Positions 24,944 to 35,090 are shown, counted from the stretch's first letter. The stretch: DNA of 64,000 nucleotides from Pseudonocardiales bacterium (GCA_019247305.1 JAFAPC010000178.1:1-64000), one strand, 5' to 3'. Made by a program: numbers and translations. Notes: generated by a model from the letters alone, not told the origin.

Positions 24944-26318
24944 TGTTGTCCACTTCGGGGCACATAGTCCAGATGAGACGGTCGAACATCTTTAGCGTGA
25001 AGACGCAGGCAGCGTCGTCAATCGCGAACGGATCACCCTTCAGCTCCAGCGTGTTCCAGGGGCAGCCACCACCACAGATACTCTTTGCATCGCAGGGGAG
25101 GCAGGCGGGGTTATAGAGAGGCAACCGCTGACGCCAAGCCCGCACTTCAGGCACATCTGACAGACGCATGCCACCTTGTAATTGCGTGACCATACCTGTA
25201 CCGGTGTCAATGAAGGGGCAGTTTCCAACCCGACCCCAAGGATCGATCACAATCTGGTTCCCGTAGGCGTTGCAGTCAGTCGGGAAGAAATGACGCTCGA
25301 AGAAGGCTTGATATTTTCGCTCCACCTGGGCCTCCAGGTGCCGTTTGCCAAAATTGTCGAAATTGGCCAAAATGCCTGCCGCAGCCCGTTCATAATAGGC
25401 AGACAAGTCTTCTCTTCGCATCAACGTGAAAAGCAGTTTACCGCGCAGGAAATTGAAGCCGAACTTCACTACCCCGACATTCTCAAAAAAGGCCGAGTAG
25501 TTTTCGATGTGGTCGAGATTTTCCGGTGTGACACTGACCGAGGCAAAGGTCTGTACACCTTCAGCGACTAATAGTCGAATGCTACGTTCCACTTCGGCGA
25601 ATGTCGTTTGACCGTTCGCTGCGCGACGGTGGGCATCGTGAAACTCAGCCGGGCCGTCACAGCCAACGGCGACGCTGACACCGTGCTGTGCCAAGAAGCG
25701 CACGTAGCCGGGATCAAGCAAAACGCCGTTAGTCGAGAGTATTAGTTTGACGTTTGCTCGCGGAAGCGCGCCCACCGCTTGCAAGTGCCTGACATACTCG
25801 ACGCCAGCCGTCACGGCTTCGCGATTCAATAGTGGCTCGCCACCGTAGAAGATGACGGCATAATCATTGCCTGGGGCAAAATCAGTCTTGATGTCATCAA
25901 CCCAGGAGTCTATGGCCACGCGTAGGGTATCCATTGACATGTACGCTTCGCCCTTGTCGCGGACCAGGCTAGGAATGGGACAGTAGTTGCAGGCGAAGTT
26001 GCAGCCCCGAGCCATAATCAGGTAGAGAATGCTGGCACGGTCGAGTCGTCGTTCCAGTTCGACCCGGGCTTCGGTCAGCGCCTCAGCGTCCTCAGTAAAG
26101 TTATCGATAAGAAGACCACGGACACGCAGCTCTCGGCGGAGGACGGGTGCGAGAATAGCCGGTCTATCCCGGATGCTGCGCCACTGATCGGTCTTCAGAT
26201 AAACCGGATCAGGATGCAGTTCATGGAATACAACCGTCAACTCACCCCGCTCTCGACACCGTAGATAGCTCGAGTAACGCACGCGCGCGGACCCACTTAG
26301 GCCAGCTCGCCCCGCCAC
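24936..26318 (-). CDS. Radical SAM/SPASM enzyme, putative peptide-modifying maturase
   Basis: 460 residues from GTG 26318; a GTG at 26282 is an alternative. The radical SAM cluster motif is CNFACNYC near residue 109. The barrel follows with YAVIFYGGEPLLNRE (GGEP motif), LSTNGVLL and VAVGCDGP. The C-terminal SPASM domain carries further Cys ligands (VGNCPFID, CLPCDAKSICGGGCPWN, DAACVF) for auxiliary Fe-S clusters, as in maturases of ribosomal peptides such as AlbA, MftC and anSME. About 100 N-terminal residues precede the barrel and may bind the substrate. The small ORF immediately upstream is the natural substrate candidate. Confidence 0.9.
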   Translation of the reverse strand: MAGRAGLSGSARVRYSSYLRCRERGELTVVFHELHPDPVYLKTDQWRSIRDRPAILAPVLRRELRVRGLLIDNFTEDAEALTEARVELERRLDRASILYLIMARGCNFACNYCPIPSLVRDKGEAYMSMDTLRVAIDSWVDDIKTDFAPGNDYAVIFYGGEPLLNREAVTAGVEYVRHLQAVGALPRANVKLILSTNGVLLDPGYVRFLAQHGVSVAVGCDGPAEFHDAHRRAANGQTTFAEVERSIRLLVAEGVQTFASVSVTPENLDHIENYSAFFENVGVVKFGFNFLRGKLLFTLMRREDLSAYYERAAAGILANFDNFGKRHLEAQVERKYQAFFERHFFPTDCNAYGNQIVIDPWGRVGNCPFIDTGTGMVTQLQGGMRLSDVPEVRAWRQRLPLYNPACLPCDAKSICGGGCPWNTLELKGDPFAIDDAACVFTLKMFDRLIWTMCPEVDNSG

Positions 26319-26482
26319 ACCTTATGCAGGAGATCAGCCCACTGGTCTTCGGTGAGCTGGACGCGGCCTCCGAAGTCATCCCGCAGCACGATCCCGAGCC
26401 CACTGAACTCGACAGTTGGACAGCAACCTTGCACTCCGCACAGGGTAACAACCCGGCCGCTGCGCTCGTCCCCTGTGAGCAT
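26297..26482 (-). CDS. 61-residue Cys-containing peptide, candidate substrate of the radical SAM enzyme
   Basis: ATG 26482 with GAGGGG about 11 bases upstream. The stop (26297) overlaps the start region of the radical SAM gene. The N-terminal half is VVTLCGVQGCCPTVEF, with three Cys in seven residues. The C-terminal half is charged and helical (GGRVQLTEDQWADLLHKVWR). I do not recognise a described RiPP precursor family. The order, size and coupling fit a precursor, but it could also be a small partner or regulator protein. No gly-gly or other cleavage motif is obvious. Confidence 0.6.
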   Translation of the reverse strand: MLTGDERSGRVVTLCGVQGCCPTVEFSGLGIVLRDDFGGRVQLTEDQWADLLHKVWRGELA

Positions 26483-26536
26483 GGTACAGTATTCCCCTCG
26501 TTACCAGACTGACGATAACCCGGGCTGAAAATAGGA

Positions 26537-26565
26537 AGTATAGCATAAGTAACATGGCACGACAA
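26537..26565 (-). promoter_or_regulatory. Sigma70-type promoter for the peptide/radical SAM operon
   Basis: On the minus strand -35 TTGTCG (26565-26560), a 17-bp spacer and -10 TATACT (26542-26537) lie about 55 bp upstream of the peptide start. This gap is AT-rich compared with the genome and is shared with the divergent ABC-F gene. Confidence 0.6.
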
Positions 26566-26579
26566 GAGCGGGGTCGGTC

Positions 26580-28244
26580 ATGCCCCTGACCGCCAACGGC
26601 ATCAAAAAGAGTTACGGCCCCCGAGAGGTACTCTCGGGTATCAGCCTGGGGCTAAACGCCGGGGATCGTCTGGCTCTCATCGGCGCTAACGGCGTCGGAA
26701 AATCCACATTACTCCGCATCCTTGCCAGCCTTGAGGAGCCCGACGAAGGTAGCGTCACACACTCGACGAGAGACGAGATCGGCTACCTCGCGCAGACAGT
26801 CCCTTCCGTCTCCGGTGAAACCATCCAAGACGTGGTTGCCACATCGGTGGCCGGCTTGCGAGCACTGGAAGAGCGCATGCGTGAGTTGGAGCAGCTCATG
26901 GCCGACGGAGTCGTTGACCAGGCGGCACTCGATGAATATGGCGATGTCTCCCATCACTTCGAAAGCCGTGGCGGCTATGAGCTGGACTCGAACATTGATC
27001 GTGTGCTGGCCGGCCTGGGTGTCGGCTACCTAACCCGTAGTCGCCGCTTAGATCAGCTCTCTGGCGGCGAGAAGGCACGCGTCGCTTTGGCAGCGCTGCT
27101 GCTTTCAGCTCCCGATGTGCTTCTCCTCGATGAGCCAACAAACGACCTGGACGACCGTATGCTGGCTTGGCTTGAGGACTATCTGGCGCATTACGGTGGC
27201 GGCATACTCTTCACCAGTCACGACCGCGATTTCATCGATAGCATCGCCACGAGCATCTTGGAACTGGACGAACATATGCGGACCCTCGTGCGCTACGAAG
27301 GAAATTACGAACGATATTTGCAGGCCAAGCAGGCCGCTCGCGTGCGCGCACAGCAGGAGTATGACACCCAGCAAGAAGAGATCGCCGAGCTCAAAGAGAA
27401 GCTTCATTCGACCGCGCGTTCCGTCGGGCACAGCCGGATGGCGAAGGACCATGATAAGCATGTCTATAACTTTCGCGGGGCGGGCGTTGAGAGAGCTGTT
27501 AGTCGCAACATCCGAAACGCACAGGAACGCCTTGAACGTATCGAGGCCAACCTGCTGCGGCCGCCAGCCGAGCCGCTTCAATTCAAGGCATCGTTTGGAG
27601 CAGCACAGCTGCCCAAGGGCGCAACTGTTGTCGAGGGCCGCGACATAGACTTGCGCTACGGCGACCGAGTAATACTCGATCATGTCTCGTGCGCCCTCGA
27701 CGTAGGAGACCGAGTCTGCCTTATCGGGCCCAACGGCGCAGGAAAGTCAAGCCTTGTGAAGCTGCTAGTCGGAGTAGTCACGCCCGACGCAGGCACAGTG
27801 ACATGGCGTAAGGGCGTGCGCGTAGGCTACCTACCCCAAGAACCTCAGCTACCTGACCTGAACCAGTCCGTCGCCGCGAACGTCACCCTTGGCTTGCAAA
27901 AGGCAGGCCTCGAAGGAGTCACCGACCAAGCACGCGGCTGGTTAGTGCGGTGGGGTCTACTGGAGCGTGACGATCTCCGCAAACGAGCCGACGATCTATC
28001 AACGGGACAGCAACGAAAAGTCGAGCTGGGAATCCTCATCGGCTCGAACCCCGACATTCTCTTGCTCGATGAGCCTACCAATCATCTGTCGTTCGACGTG
28101 CTCGAGTCCTTGCAGTCGGCTCTTGGTGACTTCGATGGTCCGGTGCTGGTTGTGACGCATGATCGACGCTTGATCCGGCAATTCCCGACCATCCTATGGT
28201 CGCTGGAGCAAGGAAAACTTCTCGTCTCAGACCCGGATCGATGA
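26580..28244 (+). CDS. ABC-F family ATPase (ribosome protection/translation factor type)
   Basis: 554 residues with two ABC domains and no membrane part. Domain 1: GANGVGKST, LSGGEKARVALAALL, LLLDEPTNDLDD. Domain 2: GPNGAGKSS, LSTGQQRKVELG, LLLDEPTNHLSF. Between them (about residues 245-330) is the helical P-site tRNA-interaction linker. Length and layout match the actinobacterial antibiotic-resistance ABC-F proteins (OleB, TlrC, CarA) as well as housekeeping members. It starts 97 bp from the peptide gene, in the opposite direction, and shares its less GC-biased composition. Self-protection against a ribosome-targeting product is therefore an attractive but unproven idea. Confidence 0.9.
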   Translation: MPLTANGIKKSYGPREVLSGISLGLNAGDRLALIGANGVGKSTLLRILASLEEPDEGSVTHSTRDEIGYLAQTVPSVSGETIQDVVATSVAGLRALEERMRELEQLMADGVVDQAALDEYGDVSHHFESRGGYELDSNIDRVLAGLGVGYLTRSRRLDQLSGGEKARVALAALLLSAPDVLLLDEPTNDLDDRMLAWLEDYLAHYGGGILFTSHDRDFIDSIATSILELDEHMRTLVRYEGNYERYLQAKQAARVRAQQEYDTQQEEIAELKEKLHSTARSVGHSRMAKDHDKHVYNFRGAGVERAVSRNIRNAQERLERIEANLLRPPAEPLQFKASFGAAQLPKGATVVEGRDIDLRYGDRVILDHVSCALDVGDRVCLIGPNGAGKSSLVKLLVGVVTPDAGTVTWRKGVRVGYLPQEPQLPDLNQSVAANVTLGLQKAGLEGVTDQARGWLVRWGLLERDDLRKRADDLSTGQQRKVELGILIGSNPDILLLDEPTNHLSFDVLESLQSALGDFDGPVLVVTHDRRLIRQFPTILWSLEQGKLLVSDPDR

Positions 28245-28400
28245 GCAGCGCCGCGGTTGATCTCCGGCTAAAATTACGCCGCTCAGGCGGGCATCGCTGG
28301 CTCGGTGGGGCACACCTCGCGGGTAGCTGAGGCGACGGCTTCATCGCCGCCGCCCTGCTGGGCTGACGCTGGCGAGCGCTGCTCGCGTAGCGTGTTGGCT

Positions 28401-28838
28401 ATGAATCCGGTTCAGGGCGTGACACCCAAGGTCGTCAAGTCTGACGCCCAGTGGCGCGAGCAGCTCACTCCGCAGGAGTACGCCGTGTTGCGCCGAGCAG
28501 CCACCGAACCACCGGGGACCGGCGAGTACGAGCACACCAAAACCCGCGGGGTGTACCAGTGCCGGGCCTGCGGAGCCGAGCTGTTCCGCAGCGACCACAA
28601 GTTCGAGTCGCACTGCGGGTGGCCGTCGTTTTTCACTCCACTGGCCGGCGACGCGGTGCTGCTGCGTGAGGACCGCAGCCTGTTCACCAAGCGCGTCGAA
28701 GTGCTCTGCGCCACCTGCCACAGCCATCTCGGGCACGTCTTCGACGGCGAGGGGTACCCGACGCCCACCGATCAGCGCTACTGCGTCAACTCGATCTCGC
28801 TGCGGCTGGTGCCCGACGAGAGCCCCGACGACAGCTAG
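28401..28838 (+). CDS. msrB: Peptide-methionine (R)-S-oxide reductase MsrB
   Basis: 145 residues from ATG 28401. It reduces methionine-R-sulfoxide in proteins. Four zinc cysteines (CRAC and CATC), the substrate pocket [17 protein letters not shown] and the catalytic cysteine in RYCVNS are all present, so it is of the thioredoxin-dependent zinc class. Its stop overlaps the convergent hemQ stop. It begins the conserved block known from mycobacteria (msrB-hemQ-hemY-hemE). Confidence 0.95.
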   Translation: MNPVQGVTPKVVKSDAQWREQLTPQEYAVLRRAATEPPGTGEYEHTKTRGVYQCRACGAELFRSDHKFESHCGWPSFFTPLAGDAVLLREDRSLFTKRVEVLCATCHSHLGHVFDGEGYPTPTDQRYCVNSISLRLVPDESPDDS

Positions 28839-29530
28839 GGCAGCCCAGCGACCAGTTCAGCGACCGGCACCCGGGGACCGGTGAAGAACGGCACCTCCTC
28901 GCGGACGTGCCGCCGGGCCCGGCTGGCCCGTAGCGCGCGCATCAGGTCGACGATGCGATGCAGCTCGTCAGCCTCGAACGCAAGGATCCACTCGTAGTCA
29001 CCCAACGCGAAAGAGGCGACCGTGTTGGCCCGCACGTCGGGATACTCGCGCGCCTGCATGCCGTGCTCAGCGAGCAGCTCACGGCGCTGCGCGTCCGGCA
29101 GCAGGTACCACTCGTAGGAGCGCACGAACGGGTAGACGCAGAGATACCGCCGGGGCTGCTCACCGGCCAGGAACGCCGGCACGTGGCTCTTGTTGAACTC
29201 CGCGGGGCGGTGCAGCGCCACCGTTGACCACACCGGTCGGCTGGCCCGGCCTAGGGCGGTGGTGCGGCGCAGGTCGGCGTACCCGGCCTGCAGCGCCTCG
29301 ATCTCCGGTGCGTGCCACCAGATCATCCAGTCCGCGTCGGCACGCAGGCCGGCGAGGTCATAGACTCCGCGCACCGCCACGCCTTTGCCCTCCAGTGCCT
29401 CAAGGTAGTGCTGCGCCTCGCGGGCAGGCTCAGCACGGTCGGCGGGCAGCCGTCCTGGCTCAACCCGGAAGACCGACCACATCGTGTAGCGAATAGTGGA
29501 GTTCAGCGCGGCGTAGTCCAGGCGGGTCAC
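28835..29530 (-). CDS. hemQ: Coproheme decarboxylase HemQ (chlorite dismutase-like)
   Basis: 231 residues. It makes haem b from coproheme with peroxide in the actinobacterial/firmicute route. Family features: YTMWSVF at the N-terminus, [15 protein letters not shown], the SHVPAF region, the catalytic Tyr region [13 protein letters not shown], the proximal His in AEHGMQ and the C-terminal [15 protein letters not shown]. Last gene of a three-gene leftward operon; its start overlaps the hemY stop by 4 bases. Confidence 0.95.
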   Translation of the reverse strand: MTRLDYAALNSTIRYTMWSVFRVEPGRLPADRAEPAREAQHYLEALEGKGVAVRGVYDLAGLRADADWMIWWHAPEIEALQAGYADLRRTTALGRASRPVWSTVALHRPAEFNKSHVPAFLAGEQPRRYLCVYPFVRSYEWYLLPDAQRRELLAEHGMQAREYPDVRANTVASFALGDYEWILAFEADELHRIVDLMRALRASRARRHVREEVPFFTGPRVPVAELVAGLP

Positions 29531-30996
29531 GCTCCTATGGTGCCACCGTGCGCCGCGGCGGGTGCGGGGACGCCAGTCAGGTACTCAGCGATGCGGCGGG
29601 CGGCGGCGTCAGCGGTCGCGATGCAGGCGGGCAGGCCAACCCCGTGCAGGGTGGCGCCGGCCACGGCGAGACCAGCGGCGGCGGCCACCTCCCGCTCCAG
29701 GGCGGCAACGGCGTCAAGGTGCCCCGGCGCGTACTGCGGCAGTCCGCCACCCCAACGGGCCACCACGGTGGCTACCGGCCTGGCGGTGATCCCGGTGAGC
29801 GCAGCCAGATCGGCGCGGACCGCATCGAGGAGTTCCGCGTCGTCCCGCTGCAGCATTCGGGCTTCACCGTGGCGGCCCAGCGAGGCCCGGATGAGCAGCA
29901 CCTCCGCTGAACGGGCGTGTGCCCACTTACGCCCGGAGAAGGTGAACGCCTTGACCGAGAGCGGCTCGCTGGCGGCCACCAGCACGCCGGAGGCCTTCGG
30001 CAGCGCCTGCGCGGCGGCCAGCGGCAGCGCGAGACCCACCACCGCGCAGGAGGCCACCTCGACCCGGCCCGCAGCAGCCGAAGCGAGCGGCAGCGGATCG
30101 GCCAGCAACCGCCGCAACGCCGGTGCCGGGACGGCCAGCAGGACCGCGTCAGCGTCGAGGTGCTCGGTCTGCCCAGCGCTGCCCAGCACCAGCCGCCAAC
30201 CCTCGGGGGTACGGACCAGCTCACGAACCGGTAGCCCGAGCCGCAGACGCACCGCTGCGGCGGCCACCAGAGCGTCCACCACAACGCTGAGCCCGTCGCG
30301 CAGGGTGCCGAACGCCGGAGGGGATGGAGCGCCGCTGGCAGGCAGCCCGGGAGACAGCACTGCGCTGGCCGCAGCCAACAGCGACCCAGCGCCGCGGTCC
30401 AGCGCAGCGGCCACGCCGGGCAGGGTAGCCCGCAACCCCAGCGCATCCGCGCGCCCGGCGTACACCCCACCCAGCAGCGGGTCGACCAGCCGCTCGACCA
30501 GCTCGTCACCAGCCCGCTCGCGCAGCAACATCCCGACTGCGGCGTCCTGCCCGGGCTCCCAGCACAGCGCCGTCGTGGGTTCCGCGGCCACCCGCGCCAC
30601 TGCCGGCGCGGACAGCAGGCCGGCGACGTCGGCAGCCGCGGCGGGCAGGCCCAGCACGGTGCGCGGGGGCAGTGGCACAGTGCGCCCACCGGCCCGCACG
30701 GTGGGCGTCACCGGAGTGGGGTACCTCAGCTGCCCGCCCAGGCCCAGCTCCGTGACCAGCCGCAGCGCCTCGGGCCGGCGGATGAGGAAAGCCTCCGCGC
30801 CCACATCGAGCGCCACACCGCCGAGCTCGACGGTGCGTACCGCCCCGCCGAGTCGCCGTGAACCGTCCACGAGGACGATCTCGGCGGTCGGGCCGAGCAG
30901 CGTGCGCAACCGGTACGCCGCAGCCAACCCGGAGATCCCTGCCCCGACCACGGCAACGCGGGAAGCGGCCAGCAGGGGGGCTCGGGTGCTGCTCAC
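29527..30996 (-). CDS. hemY: Coproporphyrinogen III oxidase (HemY/CgoX-type)
   Basis: 489 residues. An FAD-dependent oxidase with dinucleotide motif [15 protein letters not shown] at the N-terminus, followed by [20 protein letters not shown] as in the protoporphyrinogen oxidase family. The C-terminal FAD loop is [18 protein letters not shown]. In bacteria with hemQ the substrate is coproporphyrinogen III. It overlaps hemE upstream and hemQ downstream by four bases each, so the three genes are translationally coupled. Confidence 0.93.
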   Translation of the reverse strand: MSSTRAPLLAASRVAVVGAGISGLAAAYRLRTLLGPTAEIVLVDGSRRLGGAVRTVELGGVALDVGAEAFLIRRPEALRLVTELGLGGQLRYPTPVTPTVRAGGRTVPLPPRTVLGLPAAAADVAGLLSAPAVARVAAEPTTALCWEPGQDAAVGMLLRERAGDELVERLVDPLLGGVYAGRADALGLRATLPGVAAALDRGAGSLLAAASAVLSPGLPASGAPSPPAFGTLRDGLSVVVDALVAAAAVRLRLGLPVRELVRTPEGWRLVLGSAGQTEHLDADAVLLAVPAPALRRLLADPLPLASAAAGRVEVASCAVVGLALPLAAAQALPKASGVLVAASEPLSVKAFTFSGRKWAHARSAEVLLIRASLGRHGEARMLQRDDAELLDAVRADLAALTGITARPVATVVARWGGGLPQYAPGHLDAVAALEREVAAAAGLAVAGATLHGVGLPACIATADAAARRIAEYLTGVPAPAAAHGGTIGA

Positions 30997-32063
30997 CGCG
31001 AGTGCACCAGCTCCACGATGCGGGTCAGCATGTCCGGGTCGGTTTCTGGCAGGACGCCGTGACCGAGGTTGAGCACGTGGGCGTCAGCCGCGCTCCCCTC
31101 AGCGATCACCCGAAGTACCTCTCGCTCCACCGCCGGCCAGCCGGCCAGCAAGGCTGCTGGGTCGAGGTTGCCCTGGAGCACGATCGGGCCGTGCTCTCGG
31201 GCGGCCCGGACCCGCTGCGCGGCAACGTCCAGGGGAATCCGCCAGTCCACCCCGACGACATCGGCGCCGGCGTGGGCCATCGCACCGAGCAGCTCTCCGG
31301 TACCCACCCCGAAATGGATTCGCGGCACGCCGGTGCCGGCCAGGCCGGCCAGCACCCGCGCCGAGTGCGGGAACACGAACTGCCGGTACTCCCGCTGCGA
31401 GAGCGCACCCGCCCAGGAGTCGAACAGCTGGAGGGCGTCTACCCCGGCGGCTGCCTGGACCTTCAGGAAGGTCAGGGTGAGCTCAGCGAGTCGACCCAGA
31501 AGCGCGTGCCAGAGGTCGGGCTCGGCGTGCATGAGCGCCTTAGTGTGCTCATGGTGCCGGCTCGGACCGCCCTCGACCAGATAGGAGGCAAGGGTAAATG
31601 GGGCACCAGCGAAGCCGATCAACGGGGTCTGACCCAGCTCGGCGACCAGCAGCCGCACCGCAGCGGCAACCGGCTCTACCGCATCGGGTTCCAGGACCGG
31701 CAACGCCATGATCTCGGAGGCACTGCGCACCGGGCGCTCCACCACCGGCCCGGTGCCTGGCACGATGTCCAGCCCGACTCCGGCAGCATGCAGCGGCACC
31801 ATGATGTCGCTGAACAGGATCGCCGCGTCCACCCCATGCCGACGCACCGGCTGCAGCGTGATCTCGCAGACGAGCTCGGGAGTCATGCAGGCCCGCAGCA
31901 TCGGCTGATCAGCTCGCAGTTTGCGGTACTCGGGCAGCGACCGCCCGGCCTGCCTCATGAACCACACCGGCTGACGGTTCGGGCGCTCACCCCGGGCGGC
32001 GAGCAGCAGCGGGGCGTCGGGAAGCAGCCGGCGGGCGGTGGCCGGTGCGCCTGTTTTGGTCAT
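30993..32063 (-). CDS. hemE: Uroporphyrinogen decarboxylase
   Basis: 356 residues from ATG 32063, which has GGGAAC close upstream; in-frame starts at 32075 and 32120 are possible. It decarboxylates uroporphyrinogen III to coproporphyrinogen III. Signatures: [60 protein letters not shown] and GVDWRIPL. First gene of the hemE-hemY-hemQ operon. Confidence 0.95.
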   Translation of the reverse strand: MTKTGAPATARRLLPDAPLLLAARGERPNRQPVWFMRQAGRSLPEYRKLRADQPMLRACMTPELVCEITLQPVRRHGVDAAILFSDIMVPLHAAGVGLDIVPGTGPVVERPVRSASEIMALPVLEPDAVEPVAAAVRLLVAELGQTPLIGFAGAPFTLASYLVEGGPSRHHEHTKALMHAEPDLWHALLGRLAELTLTFLKVQAAAGVDALQLFDSWAGALSQREYRQFVFPHSARVLAGLAGTGVPRIHFGVGTGELLGAMAHAGADVVGVDWRIPLDVAAQRVRAAREHGPIVLQGNLDPAALLAGWPAVEREVLRVIAEGSAADAHVLNLGHGVLPETDPDMLTRIVELVHSR

Positions 32064-32180
32064 CTCAGTTCCCATCGTTGCACGGGCTGGTCCCTGATTG
32101 GGTAACCGCCCCACGTCCAACGCTGTGGGCAGCGGCGTTTCGGCGAGACTGCCAGCGCTGGTCCTCCTACAGTTGCGGGT

Positions 32181-32741
32181 GTGCCCGACCAGGCGGACGC
32201 CCCGGAGATTTTCCGCAAAGCAGTGGCCTCACTCAACGCCGTGCGGCCTCGCTCCGAGATGCGGTTCGAGCCGATCTCGGCCCCGCGTCGGCTTGCGCCC
32301 TGGGCATACGCCTGGGGTCTTGAACTCCCCGGCGCCGGCCACCCATCGGCGACCGGTCGGCTGGTGCTCCTGCACGACCCGGCGGGTCAAGACGGCTGGA
32401 ACGGCACCCTGCGGCTGGCCGGCTTCGTCCGCGCCGAACTGGACATCGAGTTGGCTAGTGACCCGCTGCTTGCTGCGGTGAGCTGGTCCTGGCTGGCTGA
32501 GGCGCTGAGCAGTTCGGGAGCCGACTATACCGCCCTCGGGGGCACCGTCACCCAGACCTCCTCAGCCCGGTTCGGCGCTCTCGCAGGACCTGAGCGGGCC
32601 CACCACCTTGAGCTGCGAGCGTCGTGGACCCCGGTGGGCGAGGGTCTGCTGGCGCATGCCGAGGCTTTCTGTGAGCTGATGGCGGCAGCCACCGGGCTGC
32701 CCCCGGTCGGAGTGGTGACCCTCAGCAAGCGGCTCGGTTGA
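32181..32741 (+). CDS. DUF3000 family protein
   Basis: 186 residues from GTG 32181. Conserved actinobacterial family of unknown function, usually next to RNase D. Typical parts are [57 protein letters not shown] and the C-terminal [15 protein letters not shown]. It is divergent from hemE, as in mycobacteria. Confidence 0.9.
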   Translation: MPDQADAPEIFRKAVASLNAVRPRSEMRFEPISAPRRLAPWAYAWGLELPGAGHPSATGRLVLLHDPAGQDGWNGTLRLAGFVRAELDIELASDPLLAAVSWSWLAEALSSSGADYTALGGTVTQTSSARFGALAGPERAHHLELRASWTPVGEGLLAHAEAFCELMAAATGLPPVGVVTLSKRLG

Positions 32742-33033
32742 GTCTGCCGCCGCGTCCGGCGCGCACAATTGACCTGTCGTTATGCCTTAATTAAGCTAAA
32801 TCGTCCAGCATGGCACTGGCGTTACCTCGCCTTGCCAAGTCTCGCCTGATCGGGCGACCTCCGATGGCGGCTTTGCGGGCAGATCGGCAAGAAGCTTCAC
32901 ACCAGGCCCCCGTTCGGCCGCTCAGGCAGCTAGTCTGCCCCGTACACACCATCCTCGCTCGAGTGGCGGCGCGGTTACTCGGACGAGGTCCCGGTGCGGT
33001 CGGGGGCACGACCGACTCCAGGGAGGTAGCTAC

Positions 33034-33750
33034 GTGGCTGCTGTCGGATACGGCGCGGCCGTCAGGTCGGCACCATCCGGTGCCGTGCCGGCGTCATTAG
33101 TCCCGCATCCGCGGGAAGAACTGTTTACGGTGCTGGTAGTCGACGACCATCCGTTACTGCGTGAGGCCATCGCCTCACGTTTGGTGACGATGGGAGCCGT
33201 TACCGTGCATGAGGCCGCATCGGTAGCCGAGGCGAGGACCCGCGCCCTGGCCTCGGGCCCATGCGATCTGGCAATACTCGATCTGACCCTGCCCGACGGC
33301 AGTGGGCTCGACCTGATCGGCGAGCTGCGCGGATGGGGCTGGACCCGCATCGTCGTGTTGGCCTCATCCGACGACCCGCACGCCGTACGCACCGCGTTCC
33401 AGACTGGTGCGCAGGCCTATCTGCTCAAATCGGCGTCCCCTTCGGTGGTCACCGATGGCGTGCGCCGGGTGCTGGAGGGCGGGGTCTACGCCGACCCGTC
33501 GGTGGCGCCGATCCTGGCGTCCGGCACGCGGGTAGCGGGAACCGACAACACGCCGCGCGAACTGTCCGCCAGGGAGGTGGAAGTGCTCCAACTGGTCGCC
33601 GACGGCCAGTCCAACAAGGAGATCGGCGAAGCGCTGAGCCTGTCCGCGCTCACTGTCAAAAGCCACCTCTCCCGAATCGGGCGCAAGCTCGGCACCGGCG
33701 ACCGAGCGCAGATGGTCGCGCTTGCGATGCGTGCGGGGGTCATCCGCTGA
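33034..33750 (+). CDS. NarL/FixJ-type response regulator
   Basis: 238 residues from GTG 33034 with GGGAGG seven bases upstream. The receiver domain (residues 30-145) has the acidic pair in VLVVDDHPLL, phospho-acceptor Asp in AILDLTLPDG and Lys in LLKSASP. The C-terminal LuxR HTH is LSAREVEVLQLVADGQSNKE with SALTVKSHLSRIGRKL. No kinase gene is adjacent. It lies between DUF3000 and rnd and its stop overlaps the proposed rnd start. The signal is unknown. Confidence 0.92.
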   Translation: MAAVGYGAAVRSAPSGAVPASLVPHPREELFTVLVVDDHPLLREAIASRLVTMGAVTVHEAASVAEARTRALASGPCDLAILDLTLPDGSGLDLIGELRGWGWTRIVVLASSDDPHAVRTAFQTGAQAYLLKSASPSVVTDGVRRVLEGGVYADPSVAPILASGTRVAGTDNTPRELSAREVEVLQLVADGQSNKEIGEALSLSALTVKSHLSRIGRKLGTGDRAQMVALAMRAGVIR

Positions 33751-34985
33751 CCGAAACCACTCCGGTCCCGCTGCTGGAGCCAGCCGCCGGGGTGCCACCG
33801 GTCGTCACCACTGCGGGGGCCTTGGACGCCGCAGCCGCGATGCTCGGCGGCGGCACCGGCCCGGTAGCCGTGGACACCGAACGCGCATCGGGCTATCGGT
33901 ACTGGCAGCGTGCCTACCTGGTACAGCTGCGCCGAGAGGACGCGGGCACCGTGCTCCTCGACCCGACCGGTCTTGCTGACCTATCCCCGCTGGCGGGCGT
34001 GCTCAACCCCCTGGAATGGGTTCTTCACGCCGCGTCCCAAGACCTGCCTTGTCTGGCTGAGCTGGGCCTGAGGCCCGCCGCGGTATTCGATACCGAGCTG
34101 GCCGCCCGGCTGGCCGGACTCGAGCGGGTGGGCCTGGCGGCGCTGGTCGAAGACCTGTTGGGTTACCACCTGCAGAAGGGGCATGGTGCCGCCGACTGGT
34201 CTCGTCGGCCGCTGCCCGCGGAATGGCTGACCTACGCCGCGCTCGATGTCGAGCTGCTGCTGCCGCTGCGGGCCGCGCTCGCCGCCGAACTGGATGCCCA
34301 AGGCAAGTCGAGCTGGGCCGCGGAGGAGTTCGAGGCAGTACGCAATGCTGGCCCGCCAGTTCCCCGGACTGACCCATGGCGGCGGACCTCGGGACTGCAT
34401 CGCATCCGCCAGCCCCGTGAATTGGCCGCAGTGCGTGAGCTGTGGTACGCCCGCGACCAGCTGGCCCAGCAGCGGGACATCGCCCCGGGTCGGGTGCTGC
34501 CCGATGCCGCGATCATCGACGCAGCGCTGACCGACCCACCGGACGAGGCCGCGCTGCTGTCTCGTCCGGTGTTCAGTGGCCGCTCGCAGCGTCGACACGT
34601 CAAGACGTGGCTGGCCGCGATCCAGACCGCGAGGGTCTTGCCAGAGAGCGAGCTGCCATCGCTGCGGGTCCAGGGCGGGGGTCCGCCCCCGCTGAACCGC
34701 TGGCCAGACCGGGATCCGGCCGCGGCGGCCCGGCTCACCGCAGCGCGGGCGACGCTGACCGAGATTGCCGAGCGGCACCAGCTGCCGGTGCAGAATCTGC
34801 TGGCACCCGAGGTCCTCCGCCGGCTGTGCTGGGAGCCCCCTGAAAACCTCGACGCCGCCGCCGTGGAGCGGGAGCTCCTCGCCGGTGGGGCCCGGCGGTG
34901 GCAATGCGACCTGACCGCGCACCCCCTGGCCACGGCCCTCACCCCCGCCCCCGGTAGCTCTTCAAGTACCACCAACCCCCGGTAA
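33747..34985 (+). CDS. rnd: Ribonuclease D (3'-5' exonuclease with HRDC domain)
   Basis: About 412 residues. The DEDD exonuclease core is visible: VAVDTERASGYRY, HAASQDLPCLAELGL, VFDTELAARLAGLERVGLA and the Tyr/Asp pair in YAALDVELLLPL. An HRDC domain (WYARDQLAQQRDIAPGRVLP) and a C-terminal helical domain follow. N-terminal residues recalled from homologues (PVPLLEPAAGVPPVV) extend upstream of the first GTG (33792), yet no ATG/GTG/TTG precedes them in a sensible place. CTG 33747, overlapping the regulator stop as CTGA, gives the expected N-terminus. It trims RNA 3' ends, especially tRNA precursors. Confidence 0.9.
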   Translation: MTETTPVPLLEPAAGVPPVVTTAGALDAAAAMLGGGTGPVAVDTERASGYRYWQRAYLVQLRREDAGTVLLDPTGLADLSPLAGVLNPLEWVLHAASQDLPCLAELGLRPAAVFDTELAARLAGLERVGLAALVEDLLGYHLQKGHGAADWSRRPLPAEWLTYAALDVELLLPLRAALAAELDAQGKSSWAAEEFEAVRNAGPPVPRTDPWRRTSGLHRIRQPRELAAVRELWYARDQLAQQRDIAPGRVLPDAAIIDAALTDPPDEAALLSRPVFSGRSQRRHVKTWLAAIQTARVLPESELPSLRVQGGGPPPLNRWPDRDPAAAARLTAARATLTEIAERHQLPVQNLLAPEVLRRLCWEPPENLDAAAVERELLAGGARRWQCDLTAHPLATALTPAPGSSSSTTNPR

Positions 34986-35090
34986 AGGGCAACGTTAACG
35001 ACTACCAACCCCAGGACACACCATTGACCGTAAAGATCACCTACTAGGCGCACGGAACGGGAGAAAAATGGCAGTGAGTGTTCAGGGGCC

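Noticed and set aside
29312-31072. 586-codon plus-strand ORF
   Set aside because: It lies entirely opposite hemQ/hemY, is rich in Ser, Arg, Pro and Ala as expected for an antisense frame in GC-rich DNA, and shows no domain.
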